From Xanthomonas hortorum pv. cynarae (lineage in GTDB: Bacteria; Pseudomonadota; Gammaproteobacteria; Xanthomonadales; Xanthomonadaceae): 64,000 bases of DNA. Positions within the stretch are counted from its first letter, which is position 1. Every line of letters begins with the position of its first letter. The notes beneath the pieces were generated by a model. The model was not told the origin of the DNA and ran no database searches. It was given only the letters and a program-made list of their open reading frames with translations. Positions 55,048 to 64,000 of this stretch are shown here, piece by piece. Position numbers and translations under genes: made by a program. The stretch spans positions 1-64,000 of the forward strand of contig NZ_MDFM01000007.1 of assembly GCF_002939985.1 (NCBI RefSeq), read 5' to 3'.

Positions 55048-55103
55048 CCCGTGCGCGGTGAACTGCTGTTTCGATTCCCCATTCCCGACTCCCCATTCCC
55101 GGC
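54995..55103. repeat. Intergenic repeat R2 between cysD and cysNC
   Basis: Imperfect inverted arms of the GGGAATGGGGAGTC family (left GCCGGGATTTGGGAGTGGGG, right starting near 55072 with CGATTCCCCATTCCCGACTC). The arms supply a possible N-terminal extension of CysNC. Confidence 0.8.
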
Positions 55104-55106
55104 CCA

Positions 55107-56015
55107 CTAGAAATACCCCTCAAGCTTTTTCTGCTCCATCGATGCACCCGGCGCATGATCGATCATGCGGCCCTGGCGCTCGGAGCTGGTGCTGACCAGC
55201 ATCTCGGCGATCACCGCTTCCAGCGTGTCGGCGGTGGATTCGATCGCACCGGTCAGCGGATAGCAGCCCAGCGTGCGGAAGCGCACCGAGCGTAGTTGCG
55301 GCGTCTCGCCTGCGTGCAACGGCAGGCGATGGTCGTCGACCATGATCCACGCGCCGTCGCGCTCCACCACCGGGCGCGGTGCGGCGAAATACAGCGGCAC
55401 CACCGGAATGTGTTCGCGGTAGATGTACAGCCAGATATCCAGCTCGGTCCAGTTGGAGAGCGGAAACACGCGCACGCTTTCGCCCGGTTTGGTGCGCGCG
55501 TTGTAGAGATTCCACAACTCGGGGCGCTGGTTCTTGGGGTCCCAGCGGTGTCGTGCATTGCGGAACGAGAACACGCGCTCCTTGGCACGCGATTTCTCCT
55601 CGTCGCGGCGCGCGCCACCAATGGCCGCATCGAAGCCGCCCTGCTCCAGCGCCTGCTTCAGTCCCTGGGTTTTCATGATGTCGGTGTGCACCGCCGCGCC
55701 ATGGCTGATCGGGCCGATGTCCTGGGCGATGCCGTCCGGGTTGATGTGCACGCGCAGGTCCACGCCGGTCTCGGCCGCACGGCGGTCGCGGAAGGCGATC
55801 ATCTCGCCGAACTTCCAGCGCGTGTCCACGTGCAGCAGCGGAATCGGCGGCGGCGACGGCGCGAAGGCCTTGAGCAGCAGATGCAGCAGCACCGAACTGT
55901 CCTTGCCCACCGAATACAGCATCACCGGGGCCCGGAACTCGGCGGCGACTTCGCGCAGGATGTGGATGCTTTCGGCTTCGAGCCGGTCGAGGTGAGACAG
56001 GGGCTGCAGAGTCAT
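55107..56015 (-). CDS. cysD: Sulfate adenylyltransferase small subunit CysD
   Basis: 302 residues, standard CysD length. It catalyses adenylation of sulfate to APS, powered by CysN GTP hydrolysis. PP-loop-type motif [19 protein letters not shown], then [45 protein letters not shown] and [10 protein letters not shown]. It is the first gene of the cysD-cysNC operon, divergent from cysJ. The stop is followed by repeat R2. Confidence 0.97.
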   Translation of the reverse strand: MTLQPLSHLDRLEAESIHILREVAAEFRAPVMLYSVGKDSSVLLHLLLKAFAPSPPPIPLLHVDTRWKFGEMIAFRDRRAAETGVDLRVHINPDGIAQDIGPISHGAAVHTDIMKTQGLKQALEQGGFDAAIGGARRDEEKSRAKERVFSFRNARHRWDPKNQRPELWNLYNARTKPGESVRVFPLSNWTELDIWLYIYREHIPVVPLYFAAPRPVVERDGAWIMVDDHRLPLHAGETPQLRSVRFRTLGCYPLTGAIESTADTLEAVIAEMLVSTSSERQGRMIDHAPGASMEQKKLEGYF

Positions 56016-56193
56016 CGGGGTGTCGTGGCGTCGGCGGGCAGACCAGCCGATGGTAGGGCAAGGCGCCGCAGTGTGTGGCGCAGGCAGCCCGCACCCAAAT
56101 AAGCGGCCGGCATAACGCGATAACGGCTCATCCTTTCTGGCCGCCGCAACGTTTCCATAACATCACTGGTCTCATCAACGCCCCCGGATCCAA
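56016..56193. promoter_or_regulatory. Divergent cysD / cysJ promoter region
   Basis: A 178-base gap that must hold both divergent promoters and the site for a CysB/Cbl-type LysR activator, as is known for cys genes. An AT-rich patch ATAACGCGATAACGG (56116-56130) and CATAACATCAC (56156-56166) are candidates. No exact site can be assigned. Confidence 0.45.
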
Positions 56194-58041
56194 ATGACCG
56201 CCGCCAGTTCCGCGCTACCGCCCAGCCCCTTGCCCGACGAGCGCAAGGCGCTGCTGGAACGGTTGGTGGACGGCCTGGATTCTGCGTCACTGTGGTGGCT
56301 GTCTGGTTACACCGCCGGGCTGGCACAAGGCCAGCCGCCGCGCTCGCTCGCGGTCCTGCCGGGCGGGCAGCCCCACGCGATCGCGCAAGCGAGCCAGCGC
56401 CTGACCGTGCTGTATGGCAGCCAGACCGGCAATGCCCGCCGCGAAGCGGAGCAACTGGCCGCCGAGGCCGAGGCGGCGGGCTTGAGCGTGCGCTTGCTGC
56501 GCGCCGACGCCTACCCCACTCGCGAGTTGGCCAGCGAACGCTTGTTGTATGTGGTGATCAGCACCCAGGGCGAAGGCGACCCACCGGACGATGCGATCGG
56601 GCTGGTCGAATTTCTGGCCAGCCGGCGCGCGCCCAAGCTGCCCGAGCTCAAGTACGCGGTGCTGGGGCTGGGCGATTCCAGCTACGCGGATTTTTGCGGC
56701 ATTGCACGCCGCATCGACGAGCGCCTGGCCGAACTCGGCGGCAGCCGCGTGCAGCCGCGTGGCGAAGCCGATCTGGATATCGACAGCGTCGCCGCGCCCT
56801 GGCGTGCGCAGGCACTCACGCACGCACGCGAGCACCTCAAGAGTGGCCCGCCTTCGGCCACCATCACGCCATTGCGCAGCAGCGCGGCCGCAGCAGTGTG
56901 GTCGCATCAGCACCCGTTCGCTGCAGAGGTGCTGGCCAACCAGATCATCAGCGGGCGCGACTTCAAGGGCCCGCAGTTTCGCGTCTATGCACTGCCCGGC
57001 AAGCGCGTGCGTCATCTGGAACTTTCGCTGGAAGGCAGCGGGCTGAGCTACGAGCCCGGCGATGCGCTGGGCATCCGTCATCGCAATCCGCCCGCACTGG
57101 TGGATGCAGTGCTGCAGACGCTGCGCCTGGATGGTCATGCCGCGGTCACCATCGGCGAAGAGACTCTGGCCTTGAACGAGTGGCTTGCCACCCGGCGCGA
57201 ACTCACCAAGCTGTCGCGGCCGCTATTGGCCGCACATGCCGAGCGTGCGTGCGCCGAGGAGCTGCAGACGCTGCTCACCCCGACCCAGACTGCCGGCCTG
57301 GCGTCGTTGCTCGCCGATCACCAGTTGATCGACGTGCTGCGACGCTGGCCGGCGGATTGGGACCATGGCGGCCTGCTGGCCGCCCTGCGTCCGCTCACCC
57401 CACGCCTGTACTCGATCGCCTCCAGCCGCAAGCGCGTGGGCGAGGAAGTGCACCTGGTCGTGGACGAACTCACCTACCAGGCGCACGGCCATGCGCATCT
57501 GGGCTCGGCCAGCGGCTTTCTGGCCGCCCTGCGCGAAGGCGACACCGCACCGGTCTATATCGAGCCGAACGAACGCTTCCGTGTGCCGGCCAATCCGGAC
57601 CGCGACATCCTGATGATCGGCCCGGGCACCGGCGTGGCACCGTTCCGCGGCTTCGTGCAGGAACGCGCCGAAACCGGCGCCAAGGGCCGCAACTGGCTGT
57701 TCTTCGGCGCCCAGCATTTCAATACTGACTTCCTGTATCAGGCCGAATGGCAGCAGGCCCTGCAGCGCGGCGAACTGCATGCATTGGAAGTGGCGTTCTC
57801 GCGCGACCAGGCCGCAAAAATCTACGTGCAACACCGCCTGCGCGCACGCGGCGCCGAGGTCTACGCCTGGTTGCAAGGCGGCGCGCATGTGTATGTGTGC
57901 GGCGCTACCGGCATGGGCAAGGACGTGCACGCCGCCCTGCTCGACATCGTTGCCACCCACGGCGCACTCGATGCCGAAGCCGCAGCGGCGTATCTCACCA
58001 AGCTGCAGGTGGAGGGGCGGTATGCGCGCGATGTCTATTAG
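56194..58041 (+). CDS. cysJ: Sulfite reductase flavoprotein CysJ
   Basis: 615 residues. FMN/flavodoxin domain (about 65-205) with LTVLYGSQTGNARREAEQL, FAD/connecting domain (about 230-430) with RLYSIASSRKRVGEEV and NADPH domain ending VYVCGATGMGKDVHAALLDI and VEGRYARDVY. GPGTGVAPFRGFVQER is the NADPH-ribose site. It feeds electrons to CysI. First gene of cysJ-cysI-cysH; repeat R3 separates it from cysI. Confidence 0.96.
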   Translation: MTAASSALPPSPLPDERKALLERLVDGLDSASLWWLSGYTAGLAQGQPPRSLAVLPGGQPHAIAQASQRLTVLYGSQTGNARREAEQLAAEAEAAGLSVRLLRADAYPTRELASERLLYVVISTQGEGDPPDDAIGLVEFLASRRAPKLPELKYAVLGLGDSSYADFCGIARRIDERLAELGGSRVQPRGEADLDIDSVAAPWRAQALTHAREHLKSGPPSATITPLRSSAAAAVWSHQHPFAAEVLANQIISGRDFKGPQFRVYALPGKRVRHLELSLEGSGLSYEPGDALGIRHRNPPALVDAVLQTLRLDGHAAVTIGEETLALNEWLATRRELTKLSRPLLAAHAERACAEELQTLLTPTQTAGLASLLADHQLIDVLRRWPADWDHGGLLAALRPLTPRLYSIASSRKRVGEEVHLVVDELTYQAHGHAHLGSASGFLAALREGDTAPVYIEPNERFRVPANPDRDILMIGPGTGVAPFRGFVQERAETGAKGRNWLFFGAQHFNTDFLYQAEWQQALQRGELHALEVAFSRDQAAKIYVQHRLRARGAEVYAWLQGGAHVYVCGATGMGKDVHAALLDIVATHGALDAEAAAAYLTKLQVEGRYARDVY

Positions 58042-58042
58042 A

Positions 58043-58159
58043 GCCGGGATTGGGGAGTTGGGATTGGGGATTCGTAACGGCGGGCTCCCGAGGTCGTTGT
58101 GTTGTCGTCGTACTGCCTGCCTTGTGTTGCCAATCCCCAATCACGAATGCCGAATCCCG
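58043..58159. repeat. Intergenic repeat R3 between cysJ and cysI
   Basis: Degenerate inverted arms (left GCCGGGATTGGGGAGTTGGG; right near 58129 with GCCAATCCCCAATC) of the same family as R1 and R2. It starts one base after the cysJ stop and ends two bases before the cysI ATG. Confidence 0.7.
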
Positions 58160-58161
58160 TC

Positions 58162-59868
58162 ATGAGCCATTCCGTCGAAGACATCAAATCCGAAAGCCGT
58201 CGTCTGCGCGGGTCGCTGGAACAGAGTCTGGCCGATGCGGTGACCGGTGCGTTGCGTGAGGACGATCAGACCCTGATCAAGTACCACGGCAGCTACCAGC
58301 AGGACGACCGCGATATCCGCGATGAGCGGCGTCGCCAGAAGCTTGAGCCGGCGTATCAGTTCATGATCCGCACGCGCACGCCGGGTGGGGTGATCTCGCC
58401 CACGCAGTGGCTGGCGCTGGATGGCATCGCCACGCGGTATGCCAATCATTCGCTGCGCATCACCACGCGCCAGGCATTCCAGTTCCATGGCGTGATCAAG
58501 CGCGAACTCAAGGCGACCATGCAGGCGATCAACGCGACCTTGATCGATACGCTGGCCGCCTGCGGCGATGTGAATCGCAATGTGCAAGTGGCAGCCAATC
58601 CGCTGCTGTCGCAGGCGCACGCCACGCTGTATGCCGATGCTGCGCGCGTGTCCGAGCATCTGCTGCCGAATACGCGCGCGTACTACGAAATCTGGCTGGA
58701 CGAAGAGCGCGTCTCCGGCTCCGGCAGCGAAGAGGAACCGATCTACGGCGACCGTTATCTGCCGCGTAAATTCAAAATCGGCTTCGCCGCGCCGCCGCTC
58801 AACGATGTGGACGTGTTCGCCAACGATCTGGGCTTTATCGCCATCCTGCGCGAGGGCCAATTGCTCGGCTACAACGTCAGCATCGGCGGCGGCATGGGCG
58901 CCAGCCATGGCGATGCGGAAACCTGGCCGCGCGTGGCCAATGTCATTGGGTTTGTCACCCGCGATCAGTTGCTTGATCTCGCAACCGCCGTGGTCACCAC
59001 GCAGCGCGACTTCGGCAATCGCGCAGTGCGCAAACGCGCACGCTTCAAATACACCATCGACGATCATGGTCTGGACACCATCGTGGCCGAGATCGAACGC
59101 CGCGCCGGTTTCGCGCTGCAGCCGGCGCAGCGGTTCGCCTTCGAGCATAACGGCGATCGCTACGGCTGGGTCGAAGGCGAAGACGGGCTGTGGCATCTGA
59201 CTCTCTCGCTGCCGGCCGGGCGCATCGCCGATACCGAAAGCGCTGCGCACCTGAGCGGCCTGCGTGCGATTGCGCAATTGAACGTCGGCGAGTTTCGCAT
59301 GACGCCCAACCAGAATCTGGTCATCGCCGGTGTGCTGGCCAGCGAGCGCGCGCGCGTCGATGCCTTGGTTGCGCAGTACGGCCTGGATGCCGGCAACCGC
59401 GCGCCCACCGCACTGGCACGCGGCGCGATGGCCTGCGTGTCGCTGCCCACCTGCGGCCTGGCGATGGCCGAGGCCGAGCGGTATCTGCCCGACTTCAGCG
59501 CCGCCTTGCAACCGTTGCTGGAACAGCACGGACTGGCCGACACCCCGATCGTGCTGCGCCTGTCCGGTTGCCCCAACGGCTGCTCGCGCCCCTATCTGGC
59601 CGAGATCGCGTTGGTGGGCAAAGCGCCCGGTCGCTACAACCTGATGCTGGGCGGCGATCGCCGTGGCCAGCGTCTGAACACGCTGTATCGCGAAAACATC
59701 ACCGAGGCGGACATCCTCGCCGCGCTGGAACCGCTGCTGGCGCGCTATGCGGCCGAACGCGACCAGGCCGGCGACGAAGGCTTCGGCGATTTCCTGCATC
59801 GCAGCGGCCTGATCGCCCTGCCGCCCTACCCCACCCACCGTCACCTCGACCTGGAATTGCTCGCATGA
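58162..59868 (+). CDS. cysI: Sulfite reductase hemoprotein CysI
   Basis: 568 residues, the usual length. It reduces sulfite to sulfide with six electrons from CysJ. The siroheme/4Fe-4S ligands are in [19 protein letters not shown] and [20 protein letters not shown] (C-x5-C and C-x3-C type). [20 protein letters not shown] begins the conserved N terminus. ATG 58162 is used since longer readings pass through repeat R3. Its stop overlaps the cysH start (ATGA). Confidence 0.96.
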   Translation: MSHSVEDIKSESRRLRGSLEQSLADAVTGALREDDQTLIKYHGSYQQDDRDIRDERRRQKLEPAYQFMIRTRTPGGVISPTQWLALDGIATRYANHSLRITTRQAFQFHGVIKRELKATMQAINATLIDTLAACGDVNRNVQVAANPLLSQAHATLYADAARVSEHLLPNTRAYYEIWLDEERVSGSGSEEEPIYGDRYLPRKFKIGFAAPPLNDVDVFANDLGFIAILREGQLLGYNVSIGGGMGASHGDAETWPRVANVIGFVTRDQLLDLATAVVTTQRDFGNRAVRKRARFKYTIDDHGLDTIVAEIERRAGFALQPAQRFAFEHNGDRYGWVEGEDGLWHLTLSLPAGRIADTESAAHLSGLRAIAQLNVGEFRMTPNQNLVIAGVLASERARVDALVAQYGLDAGNRAPTALARGAMACVSLPTCGLAMAEAERYLPDFSAALQPLLEQHGLADTPIVLRLSGCPNGCSRPYLAEIALVGKAPGRYNLMLGGDRRGQRLNTLYRENITEADILAALEPLLARYAAERDQAGDEGFGDFLHRSGLIALPPYPTHRHLDLELLA

Positions 59869-60590
59869 CCGCGCTGCCTGCTGCATCGATCGCACCTTCC
59901 GCGCTGGACGACCTGGACGCGCTCAACGCGCAGCTGGAAGGCCTGCGTGCCGACGAGCGCGTGGCCTGGGCACTGCAACACGGCCCGCAGGACGCGGCGC
60001 TGTCCTCCAGTTTCGGCGCGCAGTCGGCAGTCACCCTGCACCTGCTCACCCAGCAGCGCCCGGACATTCCGGTGATCCTGATCGACACCGGTTACCTGTT
60101 CCCGGAAACCTACCGGTTTGCCGACGCGCTGGCCGACCGGCTCAAGCTCAATCTCAAGGTGTATCGCCCGTTGGTCAGCCGTGCCTGGATGGAAGCGCGC
60201 CACGGTCGCCTGTGGGAACAGGGCATGGTCGGCATCGACCAGTACAACAACCTGCGCAAGGTCGAGCCGATGCGGCGCGCATTGGACGAGCTCAATGTGG
60301 GCACCTGGTTCACCGGCCTGCGCCGCAGCCAGTCCGGCGGCCGCGCGCAGACGCCGATCGTGCAAAAGCGCGGCGAGCGCTACAAGGTCAGCCCGATCGC
60401 CGACTGGACCGATCGCGACGTGTGGCAATACCTGCAGGCGCACGATCTGCCGTATCACCCACTGTGGGAGCAAGGCTACGTGTCGATCGGCGACTTCCAC
60501 ACCACGCGCCGCTGGGAACCGGGCATGCGCGAAGAAGACACGCGCTTCTTCGGATTGAAGCGCGAGTGCGGCATTCACGAGGACATCTGA
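59865..60590 (+). CDS. cysH: PAPS reductase CysH
   Basis: 241 residues. PP-loop [39 protein letters not shown] and a C-terminal ECGIHEDI, whose Cys is the catalytic one. The CCxxRK cluster motif of APS reductases is replaced by [10 protein letters not shown], so it should use PAPS, in agreement with the APS-kinase domain in CysNC. Start inside the cysI stop (ATGA). Last gene of cysJIH. Confidence 0.95.
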   Translation: MTALPAASIAPSALDDLDALNAQLEGLRADERVAWALQHGPQDAALSSSFGAQSAVTLHLLTQQRPDIPVILIDTGYLFPETYRFADALADRLKLNLKVYRPLVSRAWMEARHGRLWEQGMVGIDQYNNLRKVEPMRRALDELNVGTWFTGLRRSQSGGRAQTPIVQKRGERYKVSPIADWTDRDVWQYLQAHDLPYHPLWEQGYVSIGDFHTTRRWEPGMREEDTRFFGLKRECGIHEDI

Positions 60591-60727
60591 GCACTACACC
60601 ACGTCGTCATTTCTTCGCGGTAATTTCAAGCGCTGTGGCGCGCTGAATGTTTCTGCTGGCCATCCCAAGAAGTAAGGCCTCGCCGTAGCGAATGCTCAGC
60701 GCGATGCAGCCGCAGACATGCCGACCC

Positions 60728-62440
60728 TCATGGCGCTGCGACGCCAGTTTGATCGCGCTGCATCCAGTAGCGATCAAACAGCCACATCAGCAGCAACGAG
60801 AGTCCGACCAACGGGAAGATCAGCCCGCAGATCACCAGCAGCAGCATCAAACCGCGCAGCGTGCGTGGTTCGGCTGGCAGCGGCGGCACGCCCAGCCCGC
60901 CGGCCGGGCGACGCTTCCACCACATCACCGCAGCGCTCACGCACAACAACACGATCGCCGCGCACGCCAGCAACAGGATCAACTGATTGGCAGTGCCGTA
61001 CTGCTGGCCCAGGTGCACGTTGATGCCCCATTCCAGCGCGCGTCCCACCGGCCCGTAATCGCGATAAGTCATGTCCAGCAGCACCGCACCGCTGTACTGA
61101 TCCAGATGGATCACGCGCTGCCGTTGCAGGTCGGCCGGATACACCGAGGCGGTGTACACGCCGGTAGCGCCACGCGGCGGCGAGATGCTGTAGCCCGGCA
61201 CGATGCCGAGTGCATCGAAGCGCGCCATCGCCGCATCCAGCCCTATCGCAGCATGACCGGGCGCAGCGACGCTGCCGGTGCCGGTGCCGGTGCCACCGTG
61301 AGCCGCGTGCTCGCTGTCCGTCGAGTGCGCGTGTTGCGCCGAGTGGCTTGAGTGCTGTGAGTCCCCCGGCATGCCTATTTGCTCTGAGTGCTCTACAGGA
61401 TTTGCATCAGAAGCACGCTGACTAGCCCCTCTCCCCGCGGGGCGAGAAGGCACGGCTTGCGCGCCACTGGCGCGCGTGCCTTGGAGCGCCCGCGCTGCTA
61501 GCGCGGGCCGGGGCGCGGAGCGGGGGTTGGGGTGAGGGTCGGCAGCACGCACTGCACTCACCTTCAACCCGCCCGCCTGCTCATGCCGCGCAACACCTCC
61601 ACGCCCAGGCACAACAGACTCCGGCACGCGCGCCTGCCGCAACGACCACGCCGGATCGGTCGTCTCGGTCAACCGCTGCTGCGACATCGGCTGCTGTACC
61701 CGCAGCCCAGCCGGATACCCGAAATCCTGCCCATTGACCCAGCGATTGACCTGCGCGCCCCACAGCCACGACCACGGCATGCCGGTCAGCGCCAGAAACA
61801 GCAACACCGCGCCCACACTCGCCCCGGTGACCGCATGCAGATCGCGCCAGAACAGCCGTTGCGCCGGCTTGCCGCGCACGCTGACCACCCCGCCGCGACG
61901 CCCGCGCGGCCACCACAGATACACACCGGTCAGCACCAGCACGATCGCCCAGCCGGCCGCCATTTCGATCAACCCGCGCGCAAGCGGCCCGATCAACTCC
62001 AGGCTGTGCAGCCGACGAATCGTCCAGCCCAGGGTGCCATGCTCGGGCAGCGTGCCCAGCACGCGTGCGCGGTACGGATCGACATAGACCACGTGCCGCA
62101 TGCCGTGCGCATCGACCAACCCGATCTCGGCGCTGGCATCGGCACGACTCGGCGTGGTGTAACGGAACAAGGTGCCGCCATCGCTGCGCTGCGCCGCATC
62201 GACCAGGTGCTGCGCAGACACGCGCAGCGCGCCCACCGGCACGACCTTCAACCCATGGTGCACGCTGCGATCGATCGCGTCCTGATACAGAAACGCCGCA
62301 CCGGTCAGCGCCAGCCAGATGATGAAAGGCAGCACCAGTAAGCCGGCATAGAAATGCCAGCGCCACACCGCACGATAGAAGCGCCAGCGGCTGTCCTGAC
62401 GCAGCTCGGCACCAGCACCCTGAGCAGTCGATACGCGCAT
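60728..62440 (-). CDS. PepSY-associated TM protein, with repeat-derived insert
   Basis: 570 residues. TM1 at about 30-50 (FYAGLLVLPFIIWLALTGAA), further TM regions near 155-180, 205-225 and 500-555. PepSY-TM proteins are inner-membrane proteins found with ferric-siderophore receptors and thought to act in periplasmic iron reduction or transport; here it is coupled to one (TGATG at 62438-62442). Residues about 301-335 (DPHPNPRSAPRPAL...) are encoded by repeat copy B, and a His-rich stretch (HSSHSAQHAHSTDSEH) follows. Start ATG 62438-62440. Confidence 0.88.
   Translation of the reverse strand: MRVSTAQGAGAELRQDSRWRFYRAVWRWHFYAGLLVLPFIIWLALTGAAFLYQDAIDRSVHHGLKVVPVGALRVSAQHLVDAAQRSDGGTLFRYTTPSRADASAEIGLVDAHGMRHVVYVDPYRARVLGTLPEHGTLGWTIRRLHSLELIGPLARGLIEMAAGWAIVLVLTGVYLWWPRGRRGGVVSVRGKPAQRLFWRDLHAVTGASVGAVLLFLALTGMPWSWLWGAQVNRWVNGQDFGYPAGLRVQQPMSQQRLTETTDPAWSLRQARVPESVVPGRGGVARHEQAGGLKVSAVRAADPHPNPRSAPRPALAARALQGTRASGAQAVPSRPAGRGASQRASDANPVEHSEQIGMPGDSQHSSHSAQHAHSTDSEHAAHGGTGTGTGSVAAPGHAAIGLDAAMARFDALGIVPGYSISPPRGATGVYTASVYPADLQRQRVIHLDQYSGAVLLDMTYRDYGPVGRALEWGINVHLGQQYGTANQLILLLACAAIVLLCVSAAVMWWKRRPAGGLGVPPLPAEPRTLRGLMLLLVICGLIFPLVGLSLLLMWLFDRYWMQRDQTGVAAP
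61434..61539 (-). repeat. GC-rich dispersed repeat, copy B, inside the PepSY gene
   Basis: Same family as 23707-23821 but reversed; the minus strand begins CCCTCACCCCAACCCCCGCT and ends GCGGGGAGAGGGGCT. It remains open in the PepSY reading frame and adds about 35 Pro/Arg/Ala-rich residues to the loop between TM segments. Confidence 0.85.
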
Positions 62441-64000
62441 CAGAAGCTCCAATCCCACGACAGCGACAACGCACGCCCATCGCCCGGCGAATAACCGGAA
62501 CTTCCGGTGTCGTACCACGCGTACACATACGCACGATCGGTCACGTTGCGCAGCTGCAGGCTGAGCGCATTGCGCGCATCCACGTTCCAGCGCGCGCCCA
62601 GATTGAGCAGGGCATAACCACCGGTGCGGCCCAGCGTATTGCTGCGCTCCAGATAATAATCGCCTTGCGCATTGCCCCAGGCGCTCAGCTGCACGGCCGA
62701 AGTGAGCTGCCATTCCAGCCCGGCAGTCGCCAGCCAATGCGGCACGTTTTAGATCTCCTTGCCGCGCGTGGCCGGCGCGCTCGGGTCGGGCGTGGCGATG
62801 CTCGCCTTCTGCCGCGAATACGACAGCCAGGCCCGCCAGTGTTCGGCCGGCTGCAGATTCAGTTGCGCATCCCAGCCGCGCCGCAGCGTGCGCCCCACGT
62901 TGGCCACATCGCCGACACCGGCCACGCCGTTCACTCCCAGAATGGTGGCGACTTCACCGGACGCGCGTTGCTCCCAATACGCCAGGCGCCCGTCCATCAC
63001 CGCCGACGGGGCGAACTTGAAACCGGCCTCCCAGCCATCGTTGATCGATGGACCCAGGTTGCCGGGCTGGCGACGATACGCGCCATCGCCGCTGCCGATC
63101 TGGAAGCTGCGGCCCCAGTTGGCGTACATGCTGCTCTGCCCGACAAGCCGATAGCTGGCGCTGAACTTGGGCTGCTTGATGGTGCCGTAGTCGTAGGTGG
63201 GCGCGTAAATGCCGGTGCGCACATCGTGCAGCTGCCCATCGACGCGATCGATGCGATAGCCCGGCACCACCTGCAGGCGCTCGATCGGTGTCAGCACCGC
63301 CTGCACATAAGATCCGCGTGTGCGCAGGTCGTAATCCCAATCGCGCAATTGCGCGCCGCGCACGCGTGCCACGGTGCGGTAACGCTGCGACTGGTTGTCC
63401 TGCCACTGCGCATCCACACCGGCTTCCAGGTTGGCGCTCAGCGCGCCCCAATCCGGCTGCCAGTTGCCACGCAACAGCAGGCCGCGATGGGTTTCGTCGG
63501 TATCGCGTTCTTGCTGCAGGCCGGCTGCGGAAAACCGCACCCAACGCCGATTGCGATAGTCGTTTTGATAGGCCTTTGCACTCCACTGCGCATCGGCGCC
63601 CAGCGTGCCGTCCGCATGCAACGCGGTCTGCCGCACCTGCCGTTCGCTGCGATCGTCCTGTGCATAGTCCGGCGAACTGCGCGGCGCAGCGCGTGCGCTT
63701 GCCGCATCCAGATAACCCGCTTCCAGCGCGTGATTGTCGTAGTACCGCGTGGTGAGCCCGGCACGGAACGCACCATCCGGGTCGGTGTAGAACCACTTGC
63801 CGGCCACGCTGCGCTTACGCGCCTCGGCATGGTCGCGATAGCCATCGGAATCGCGCCACGCCAGTACATAGTTCTGGCTCCATGCGCCATGTTCGAAGCC
63901 CTTGCCCAGCTGCACCTCGCGCGCACCGAAGCTGCCGCCCGTCACGCTCAAACGGCCATCGTTACCGCCGGTGCGGGTCAGCACGTCCACGCTGCCGGCA
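62440..64000 (-). pseudogene. TonB-dependent siderophore receptor with nonsense codon, partial
   Basis: C-terminal part of a receptor barrel; the N terminus lies beyond the window. The frame is open from 64000 down, giving plug-end and barrel strands (LTRTGGNDGRLSVTGGSFG, YANWGRSFQIGSGDGAYRR), then TAA at 62749-62751 after RGKEI. The same frame continues (NVPHWLATAGLEWQLTS) through the last barrel strands to SWDWSF, a normal receptor C terminus. One base change therefore truncates it by about 100 residues, removing the C-terminal barrel signal. PepSY starts at the true stop (TGATG). Confidence 0.8.

Noticed and set aside
1..64000. CRISPR array or rRNA operon
   Set aside because: No regularly spaced repeats and no rRNA-like sequence seen on either strand.

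Overview
The window looks like a chromosomal segment of a plant-associated Xanthomonas. It is GC-rich, carries a ColR/ColS (VgrR/VgrS)-type two-component pair, a LacI/TonB-receptor/glycosidase carbohydrate-uptake locus, a perfect plant-inducible-promoter (PIP) box, a neprosin-like secreted protease, and several short intergenic repeat families of the kind scattered through Xanthomonas genomes. The species cannot be fixed from the sequence alone.

Layout. 0-5 kb is an accessory patch: a 5'-broken RHS polymorphic-toxin gene with a lower-GC tip and an overlapping two-TM candidate immunity gene, a structured leader plus mini-ORF in front of a SymE-like gene, and a RelE/ParE-type toxin-antitoxin pair. 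5-11 kb holds colS/colR, rimK and glgX. 11-14.4 kb holds an H-NS-like gene, a PI-PLC-like enzyme and three unrecognised small genes. 14.4-20.3 kb holds a chemoreceptor behind a FliA (sigma-28) promoter, yqaA, and a divergent LysR/MFS pair. 20.4-28.9 kb holds tRNA-Gly, an autotransporter esterase, thiS-thiG, trmB, an SLC13-family permease, a Rieske protein, a fumarylacetoacetase-family hydrolase and mscL.

28.9-44 kb is a secreted/periplasmic degradation region: an M28 peptidase downstream of the PIP box, then a carbohydrate locus (LacI regulator, TonB receptor, large GH2 enzyme, divergent GH97 enzyme with a LacI-type palindrome between them), a neprosin-family protease and a type-B carboxylesterase coupled to a YfiF-type RNA methyltransferase. 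45-48 kb is decaying: a GNAT remnant and an M1 aminopeptidase with three frameshifts and a stop. 48.8-53 kb is an RND efflux pump and its adaptor. 53-60.6 kb is a complete assimilatory sulfate reduction cluster, cysD-cysNC divergent from cysJ-cysI-cysH, going from sulfate to sulfide by the PAPS route. 60.7-64 kb is a PepSY membrane protein coupled to a TonB receptor gene that carries a nonsense codon and runs off the window end.

The strongest leads are the perfect PIP box before the M28 peptidase, the RHS tip/immunity pair, the structured leader of the SymE-like gene, the LacI-type operator in the GH2/GH97 divergent promoter, the two families of intergenic repeats (one inserted in frame into the PepSY gene, the other read into the ends of trmB and cysNC), and the cluster of disrupted genes in the last 20 kb.
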